DNA from: Puffinus mauretanicus | Lineage: Eukaryota > Chordata > Aves > Procellariiformes > Procellariidae | NCBI GenBank assembly: GCA_023333565.1 | Contig: JAJKFH010001679.1 | Span: 620,001-684,000, forward strand | Direction of reading: 5' to 3' | DNA length: 64,000 bases | Shown here: positions 62,001 through 64,000 of the stretch, one piece after another | Layout: each line of letters opens with the position of its first letter | How positions within the stretch are numbered: the stretch's first letter is position 1 | Program-made: the position numbers and the translations under genes | Notes under the pieces: generated by a model | Databases searched by the model: none | What the model was told of the DNA's origin: nothing | What the model saw: only the letters and a program-made list of their open reading frames with translations

Positions 62001-62662
62001 TCTGGATAAGTTAGGATATAGAAATCATGACCCACATCCCAAATAGTCACAGAATGTCCCAAACTACATACTTTTCTTAAAAAAGAACAGTAAAAAAAAA
62101 AAAAAAAACAAAACAAAAACAGAATGGCCTCAATTTGGCAAGCATGGAGACACTCAGTAACGTCAAGCATTCAGACAGTCACAGCTGACTTCAGCATTTG
62201 TCTTCAGGTGAAGAAACTCATGGTTCCTCTGGTTAAGCTATTAAGTGTTTAGTATTCTATTCAACAGCACAGGCCCCTAATATCTATCTGGAGATTTTAA
62301 AAGCAAATAATATTGAAAAAGAGGCAACCAAGTAAAACAACTTTGTATTGCAAATTACAGAGTTTTGCTGTCTTGGATAAAGTATTTTACCAGCTTATTA
62401 ATGATTTATTTATTGTGTTTCATTTTCAAAAACAAATTGAGTTTTATTGATTTATTAACTCGTCCTGCTAATTTCCACAAAGCCTCCTATATGCATCAAT
62501 CTTTATGAAACCACTGCATGGGTTAACAGCTAATTTCTTCTTCTTTTTTTTTTTATTCTAGTATTCTCAAATGCGGGACGAAGTATTCAAATCAAACTTG
62601 GTGTGCGCATTTATCGTTCTTGTATTTATCACCGCTATCCAAAGCTTACTTCCTTCTTCCAG
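19257..62662 (+). CDS. ADCY8: ADCY8, adenylyl cyclase type 8, internal part (exons 2-8 spliced)
   Basis: Adenylyl cyclase 8 converts ATP to cAMP and pyrophosphate at the plasma membrane and is stimulated by Ca2+/calmodulin. Seven exons join in frame into 366 codons plus 2 nt with no stop. They cover the helical lead-in to the first cytoplasmic domain, the C1a cyclase homology domain with both metal-binding aspartates, the C1b region and the start of transmembrane segment 7. I recognise the protein as type 8, not another isoform, from near-identity over all seven exons to what I know of mammalian AC8, especially the C1b stretch ([19 protein letters not shown]). The family length is about 1250 residues, so about 30 percent is here. 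The first exon and the exons after number 8 lie outside. Exon numbers assume the usual vertebrate structure. Introns are about 2.7, 11.1, 11.6, 4.1, 6.2 and 6.7 kb. Confidence 0.96.
19388..22099 (+). other. ADCY8: ADCY8 intron 2 (2.7 kb)
   Basis: The intron is bounded by gtgggt and tttttttag. It contains a short imperfect TG tract at 21201-21241 and a segment around 21378-21445 with gcaccta and gaagtcaatgga motifs, possibly a remnant of an old amniote repeat. No gene or recognisable transposon is seen. Confidence 0.85.
21201..21241. repeat. Imperfect (TG)n microsatellite
   Basis: Forty-one bases of TG dinucleotides interrupted by a ggggg block and gcg triplets. The interruptions suggest an old array with low instability. 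Confidence 0.85.
22100..22211 (+). CDS. ADCY8: ADCY8 exon 3: first metal-binding aspartate of C1a
   Basis: This 112-nt exon starts by completing the split Ser codon (AG|T) and adds 37 codons from [18 protein letters not shown] to [11 protein letters not shown]. The aspartate of FADVKGF (gat, 22113-22115) is the first of the two metal-binding aspartates of class III cyclases, which position Mg2+ and the ATP phosphates. The [18 protein letters not shown] helix is the standard C1a helix following it. The acceptor is ctttttttag and the donor cat|gtgagt is close to consensus. The exon leaves phase 0, and read-through stops after two codons. Nothing is missing relative to the family. Confidence 0.97.
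24858..25620 (-). mobile_element. Ancient CR1/L3-like LINE relic, antisense to ADCY8
   Basis: Over about 760 bp the sequence follows, in order, the 3' coding part of amniote CR1-type LINEs read on the minus strand. Landmarks on the + strand are ttccagtgccctaaccctctc, gctttttctctgtaag...ccacctccaattttttag, ggactaacctccactggtg and gatctatcacttaactggtcc. Many indels and substitutions break any reading frame. This decay points to an insertion predating modern birds. It is assigned from remembered consensus wording, so the edges are approximate; a related L3 subfamily is possible. Confidence 0.7.
29978..30115 (-). mobile_element. Decayed CR1 3'-end relic, antisense
   Basis: The sequence ggaacctcaggagaccatgc, then ctctgccaaaggcag, then ttcctggcag and ccagtgataaaaaatccaca follows the order of the CR1 3' end. 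The corresponding consensus pieces are gggacctcaggagatcat, tgccaaaggcagg, ttcctgacag and ccagtgatggagactccaca. It is about 140 bp, strongly diverged, and lacks a clear 8-bp tail. Confidence 0.55.
31072..31090. repeat. (TTTC)n short tandem repeat
   Basis: About five copies of a tttc unit in intron 3. Nothing else is associated with it. Confidence 0.8.
33272..33399 (+). CDS. ADCY8: ADCY8 exon 4: second metal-binding aspartate of C1a
   Basis: This 128-nt exon has 42 codons plus AG, from [20 protein letters not shown] to [13 protein letters not shown]. The aspartate of GDCYYC (gac, 33305-33307) is the second metal-binding aspartate of C1a. [20 protein letters not shown] is the conserved loop and helix that follows it in membrane cyclases. 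The acceptor is ttacatgtag, with a weak pyrimidine tract, and the donor cag|gtaatg lacks the usual +5 G. Retaining intron 4 would give an immediate stop (agg taa). The exon is clearly richer in G+C and CpG than its flanks. Confidence 0.97.
37320..37680 (+). mobile_element. Ancient CR1 3'-end relic, sense to ADCY8
   Basis: The segment gagaagcttgatctgtttag, through attgagaagttatttggtaa, to caggcacaagttactgg and gaatgggtaaaatgtacgag follows the end of CR1 ORF2 and the 3' UTR of amniote CR1 elements on the plus strand. The consensus has gagaagcttggtttgtttag, acacaagttattggg and actgggtgaaatt. A 95-codon open frame across it (37360-37647) is a chance remnant, not a gene. Ends are approximate. It lies 90 bp before the LTR. 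Confidence 0.65.
37909..37914 (-). terminator. LTR poly(A) signal ATTAAA
   Basis: ATTAAA on the minus strand, at the position expected between R and U5 of the solo LTR. It could end antisense transcripts started in the same LTR. Confidence 0.5.
37938..38027. repeat. Compound microsatellite (ACT)20(AAT)10
   Basis: Twenty perfect ACT units (37938-37997) pass without interruption into ten perfect AAT units (37998-38027). The array lies inside the solo LTR, between the inferred start site and the poly(A) signal. A single C-to-A change in one unit followed by its spread would explain the two phases. Perfect units at this length suggest it is polymorphic. Confidence 0.97.
38125..38147 (-). promoter_or_regulatory. 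LTR promoter core: CRE octamer and TATA-like box
   Basis: A perfect tgacgtca palindrome (38140-38147) is the full cAMP response element bound by CREB/ATF factors. About 15 bp downstream on the minus strand is tatatgaa (38132 to 38125), which fits a TATA box. Transcription would start near 38100 and run antisense to ADCY8. Motifs are read directly; activity is inferred. Confidence 0.5.
38563..38632. repeat. A-rich low-complexity stretch with (AAAAC)n
   Basis: About 70 bases of A with scattered C and G, ending in four caaaa units. No retrocopy is recognised on its left side, so it may be simple sequence and not a poly-A tail. Confidence 0.8.
39930..40025 (-). mobile_element. Short decayed CR1 3' end, antisense
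   Basis: The segment ggatcataggagagttcag, then ggaggggacatcaggag, then ctagtccca and ctgctcaaagcagggtc reproduces the CR1 3' end on the minus strand in the correct order, with moderate divergence. It is about 95 bp, 5'-truncated, with only one degenerate copy of the 8-bp tail. Confidence 0.75.
41975..42029. repeat. (AATAG)11 pentanucleotide repeat at a CR1 3' tail
   Basis: Eleven perfect aatag units, equal to attct on the minus strand. They directly abut the 3' end of the antisense CR1 at 42030. Bird CR1 normally ends in attctatg repeats, so this array looks like a tail that lost its period of 8 and expanded with period 5. Confidence 0.95.
42030..42790 (-). mobile_element. CR1 LINE, 5'-truncated, antisense
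   Basis: About 760 bp of avian CR1 with its 3' end at the left (ttggaagggacctacaacga). It carries the 3' UTR and the C-terminal part of ORF2, the reverse transcriptase protein. On the minus strand the frame from 42660 leftwards includes [20 protein letters not shown] and RLRGDLIAL, then a single in-frame TGA (minus-strand codon at 42346-42348), after which the same frame continues with [18 protein letters not shown]. Apart from that stop, little is broken, so it is younger than the other relics. It cannot move on its own because most of ORF2 is missing. Confidence 0.93.
42891..42923. repeat. (GT)n(TA)n(GA)n mixed dinucleotide tract
   Basis: Three short dinucleotide blocks in succession, about 33 bp in all, just beyond the 5'-truncated end of the CR1. 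Confidence 0.8.
44967..45125 (+). CDS. ADCY8: ADCY8 exon 5: C1a core, WSWDV segment
   Basis: This 159-nt exon completes the split Arg codon and adds 52 codons plus GG. The segment [20 protein letters not shown] is the conserved cyclase strand-turn, and [18 protein letters not shown] is the following signature helix at the C1/C2 interface. The acceptor tttgttttgtttaacag has a good pyrimidine tract and the donor is gg|gtaagg. Read-through stops at once (ggg taa). Compared with the mammalian sequence as I recall it, Ile replaces Val in KHDIDMR, a conservative change. All expected residues are present. Confidence 0.97.
45126..49175 (+). other. ADCY8: ADCY8 intron 5 (4.1 kb)
   Basis: The intron is bounded by gtaagg and cacttatgcag. 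It contains a T14 run at 45231-45244, a GC-richer patch at about 46590-46950 with several CpGs, and a long pyrimidine tract at 47535-47596. No gene or recognisable mobile element is seen. Confidence 0.85.
47535..47596 (+). repeat. 62-bp T/C tract
   Basis: An almost pure pyrimidine stretch (one G) with several near-mirror ttttcttt blocks and a terminal T run. In the transcript it would be a long CU-rich tract of the kind bound by PTB-type proteins. It lies about 1.6 kb before exon 6. Confidence 0.85.
49176..49446 (+). CDS. ADCY8: ADCY8 exon 6: end of C1a and start of C1b
   Basis: This 271-nt exon completes the split Gly codon and adds 90 codons. [20 protein letters not shown] and [16 protein letters not shown] finish the C1a fold. 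The rest, including [19 protein letters not shown] and ending [10 protein letters not shown], is C1b, a regulatory linker before the second membrane cluster. From memory the mammalian protein has DYNVEE, PEDSLLSL and KESVSSS where this one has [14 protein letters not shown] and KEAISSS, so changes cluster in the linker. The acceptor is cttatgcag and the donor aac|gtaagt is consensus. It is the only exon here whose frame stays open far past its donor (43 codons). Confidence 0.97.
49447..49657 (+). other. ADCY8: Candidate read-through 3' terminal exon with poly(A) signal
   Basis: If the exon 6 donor is not used, the frame continues for 43 codons ([15 protein letters not shown] to HTVTAED) to TAA at 49576-49578. 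AATAAA follows at 49599-49604, and a G/T-rich run lies at 49642-49657, the spacing expected of a cleavage and polyadenylation site. The product would be a half-cyclase with TM1-6, C1a and part of C1b. The sequence is read directly; use of the site is inferred. The consensus donor argues that normal splicing dominates. Confidence 0.3.
49935..49967 (+). repeat. 33-bp T/C tract
   Basis: A pyrimidine-only run about 490 bp after the exon 6 donor. It could bind CU-rich-tract proteins in the transcript. There is no direct evidence of function. Confidence 0.8.
51835..52029 (+). mobile_element. CR1 LINE 3' end, 5'-truncated, sense
   Basis: About 190 bp of the CR1 3' end. It includes ttgcccagagaggtggtaga, gtccctgcccatggcagggg, ggttggactagatgaccttt and cccttccaacccaaacc, then a tail of ttctatgattctatggctctatgattcta. 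The tail and low divergence show a fairly recent avian copy. It is one of only two copies in the window in the same direction as ADCY8. Confidence 0.95.
55651..55848 (+). CDS. ADCY8: ADCY8 exon 7: symmetric 66-codon C1b cassette
   Basis: This 198-nt exon has exactly 66 codons, phase 0 at both ends, from [20 protein letters not shown] through [17 protein letters not shown] to SSLEHK. It encodes the second part of C1b, with basic clusters ([14 protein letters not shown]) in a region thought to modulate the cyclase. Skipping it keeps the frame. A mammalian splice variant, AC8-C, was described as lacking 66 residues of C1b, which fits this exon. The acceptor tttcccctag is strong, while the donor aag|gtagct deviates from consensus at +4 to +6, as expected of a cassette exon. 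Sequence identity to the mammalian exon appears very high. Confidence 0.96.
55981..56034 (+). other. ADCY8: Candidate 54-nt alternative exon after exon 7
   Basis: A long T-rich tract ending in tttcattttgtttcag (acceptor AG at 55979-55980) precedes 54 nt with no stop in the ADCY8 frame. The segment would encode [18 protein letters not shown] and ends cag|gtgtta. It starts and ends in phase 0, so it could be inserted between exons 7 and 8 without shifting the frame. The donor is weak (no +5 G), and 18 open codons can occur by chance, so this is a hypothesis. Confidence 0.25.
58291..58335. promoter_or_regulatory. Two MAF/AP-1-like motifs
   Basis: The sequence acgtcagca (58291-58299) equals the right part of the Maf element tgctgacgtcagca. 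The sequence tgctgagcaagca (58323-58335) resembles a T-type Maf element with changes at the centre. Two within 45 bp in intron 7 may mark an enhancer, but such short motifs are common by chance. Confidence 0.15.
59877..60352 (+). other. Stop-poor C-rich stretch, no gene recognised
   Basis: Two overlapping frames on the + strand stay open here, one for 147 codons (59909-60352) and one for 95 codons. Neither translation resembles a protein family I know. Codon use looks random and there is no start context of note. The most likely reason for the openness is the local C/T-rich composition. It is listed only because it is the longest open stretch in the window. Confidence 0.2.
60410..60660. other. 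CpG-containing GC-richer patch
   Basis: A patch of intron 7 with raised G+C and several CpGs (gggcgagccgg, cgcaacagcgcagg, cacgccagcgtagg). It is too small and sparse to call a CpG island. It may be a regulatory segment or an unrecognised repeat. Confidence 0.3.
62092..62108. repeat. A17 run
   Basis: Seventeen A residues followed by caaaacaaaaac. No recognisable retrocopy lies upstream. Confidence 0.85.
62562..62662 (+). CDS. ADCY8: ADCY8 exon 8: end of C1b and first helix of the second membrane cluster
   Basis: This 101-nt exon has 33 codons plus AG, starting [10 protein letters not shown] and continuing [20 protein letters not shown] before PSS. The run [19 protein letters not shown] is an uncharged, hydrophobic stretch of about 19 residues that forms transmembrane segment 7, the first of the second six-helix cluster. 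The acceptor ttttttattctag has a long pyrimidine tract; the donor cag|gtaaat is acceptable. It leaves phase 2 into exon 9, outside the window. Relative to the mammalian sequence as I recall it, one Leu in the helix is Val here. Read-through stops at once (agg taa). Confidence 0.96.
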
Positions 62663-64000
62663 GTAAATACAGAAAGATATTGCTATATAACTGAAGGTGC
62701 TCTTGGGGAAACAGTGGGATAACATTTCTAGGACTGACATGGAATGAGCCAATAAAATCTACTTGTCCTCCAAAATGTTTGAAATATTTTTGCACTTTTT
62801 TCCCATTGTTATCTATTTTTGTCATCACGTTATCTGCAGCTACATGTTTTCAGGTGAGACAGCAACATCTACTGACATTATGTGGTTATGTTTTTAAGCA
62901 GAAGCCCCACTGAGATAAGTGGGAACCTTGGGTTACAAAAGTTTGACACGGTATGGCCTGCTGCTTCCAGTGCTGAAGTAAAACTTTATCCAGGCTTATA
63001 ACAGTGCCTCTTTGCTAAATGACTGGTAACCACCTTCAGAATCAGTGCCTGTTTTGGTTTTGTTTCTTACATGTTACCTAAGAAAATTGTACAGTTCTGC
63101 TTTGTTGGTAATGATATGTATTACCCAGCCGGGGAAAGCAATCTTTTGCCATTATGAAGAAGCAAGCAGGTGATCTGGTAGATCTTCTCCTACTTCTGCT
63201 TTTATCTGGGGCTGACCAAGAAACAACTTCTTATCAAGGTGACGAAAACGTGACATAGCCGTGATCTGTGTCCACATGTTTCACACAGTCAAACCCATCA
63301 ACTGGTATTTTTGTCTACTATTTAATAATAACACAAGGTGTATACAAGGACTATGGTCAGTATTCTAGCATCATGACTGCTGCTAAAACATGCCCCTGGT
63401 CCCATCTGGTCTTTGGCAGAGCAAGTGCTAAAGTTGAAATGCCCAGATGAACATAATTCTCAGGTGGTTTCTAACATTCAGATGAACCTTAACTTATGGC
63501 TGCCTGTAGAATAACCTTGAAAATACAGTACTTGCATAAGAAATAAGACCTTTATTGTGTTACAGTAATGCAGCAATATTTCTTGGACCATCTTTGGAAG
63601 ACCTGGTTCACCATGTTTATGTCTAAGAATACCAAAATGGTGATAAGATGCACTCTGCAGCAGTGGCGTCCCATGTAGAATCATAGAATCATAGAATATC
63701 TTAAGTTGGAAGGGACCCATGAGGATCGTTGAGTATAACTCCCTGCTCCTCGCAGGACTACCTAACACTAAACCATATGACTAAGAGCGTCATCCAAATG
63801 TTTCTTAAACTCTGACACGCTTGGTCCAGTGACTGCTTCCCTGGGGAGCCTGTTCCAGTGACTGACCACCCTCTTAGTGAAGAACCTTTTCCTAATGTCC
63901 AATCTGAACTTCCCCTGATGCAGCTTCATTCCATTTCCTCGTGTCCTATCGCTGGTCACCAGCACCTCCCCCTCCGCTGCCCCCCTTGAGGAAGTTGTAG
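62663..64000 (+). other. ADCY8: ADCY8 intron 8, 5' part
   Basis: The intron starts with gtaaat and continues beyond the window. Before the CR1 at 63675 there is about 1 kb with no recognised feature. Confidence 0.85.
63675..64000 (-). mobile_element. CR1 LINE 3' part, antisense, runs off the window
   Basis: It starts at its 3' tail (tagaatcatagaatcatagaa), then ttggaagggacccatgagga, and continues to the window edge. On the minus strand 63965-63768 encodes the end of ORF2, including [19 protein letters not shown] and [10 protein letters not shown]. The frame is open over the visible part. Together with the tail this is a fairly young avian CR1 of the same general group as the copy at 42030. 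Confidence 0.93.

Larger units (their letters stand above)
55849..62561 (+). other. ADCY8: ADCY8 intron 7 (6.7 kb)
   Basis: The intron is bounded by gtagct and ttttattctag. It contains a candidate 54-nt alternative exon (55981-56034), a stop-poor C-rich stretch at 59877-60352, a CpG-containing patch at about 60410-60660 and an A17 run at 62092-62108. No transposon is recognised. Confidence 0.85.

Noticed and set aside
1..64000. tRNA, rRNA, CRISPR arrays, bacterial or phage gene clusters
   Set aside because: No cloverleaf with a TTCRA arm, no regularly spaced direct repeats and no dense coding were seen; the sequence is vertebrate intronic DNA.

Overview
This is a piece of a vertebrate nuclear genome, almost certainly a bird. 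The only protein-coding gene I can support is ADCY8, encoding the Ca2+/calmodulin-stimulated adenylyl cyclase type 8. It runs on the + strand through the whole window. The avian assignment rests on several CR1 LINE copies with the bird-type 3' tail (repeats of attctatg or its complement) and on a solo retroviral LTR of a type I associate with birds, probably Neoaves. No bacterial-style operons, CRISPR arrays, tRNA or rRNA genes were seen.

Layout: seven coding exons lie at 19257-19387, 22100-22211, 33272-33399, 44967-45125, 49176-49446, 55651-55848 and 62562-62662. Each has AG/GT splice sites, and the phases join into 1100 nt of uninterrupted reading frame (366 codons plus 2 nt). In the usual vertebrate numbering these should be exons 2-8. 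The first large exon (N terminus and TM1-6) lies before the window; the remaining TM segments and the C2 domain lie after it. Exons 2-6 encode the C1a catalytic half with both metal-binding aspartates. The end of exon 6 and exon 7 encode C1b, and exon 8 starts the second membrane cluster.

The rest is intron. The first 24.8 kb has no interspersed repeat I can recognise. Intron 3 holds two decayed CR1 relics. Intron 4 holds an ancient sense-strand CR1 relic, an antisense solo LTR (37769-38361) containing a compound trinucleotide microsatellite, an A-rich stretch, a short CR1 relic, and a 0.75 kb antisense CR1 whose tail has become an (AATAG)11 array. Intron 6 holds a short sense CR1. Intron 8 ends in an antisense CR1 that runs off the window.

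The observations most worth checking concern isoforms of AC8. Exon 7 is a symmetric 66-codon cassette matching the segment reported missing from the AC8-C variant. Exon 6 reads open for 43 codons past its donor into a stop followed by AATAAA and a GU-rich tract, a possible half-cyclase isoform. A 54-nt open, phase-compatible segment with a strong acceptor lies 132 nt after exon 7. A perfect CRE octamer in the LTR promoter region, inside a cAMP-producing gene, is also notable. I found no convincing new biological system beyond these.
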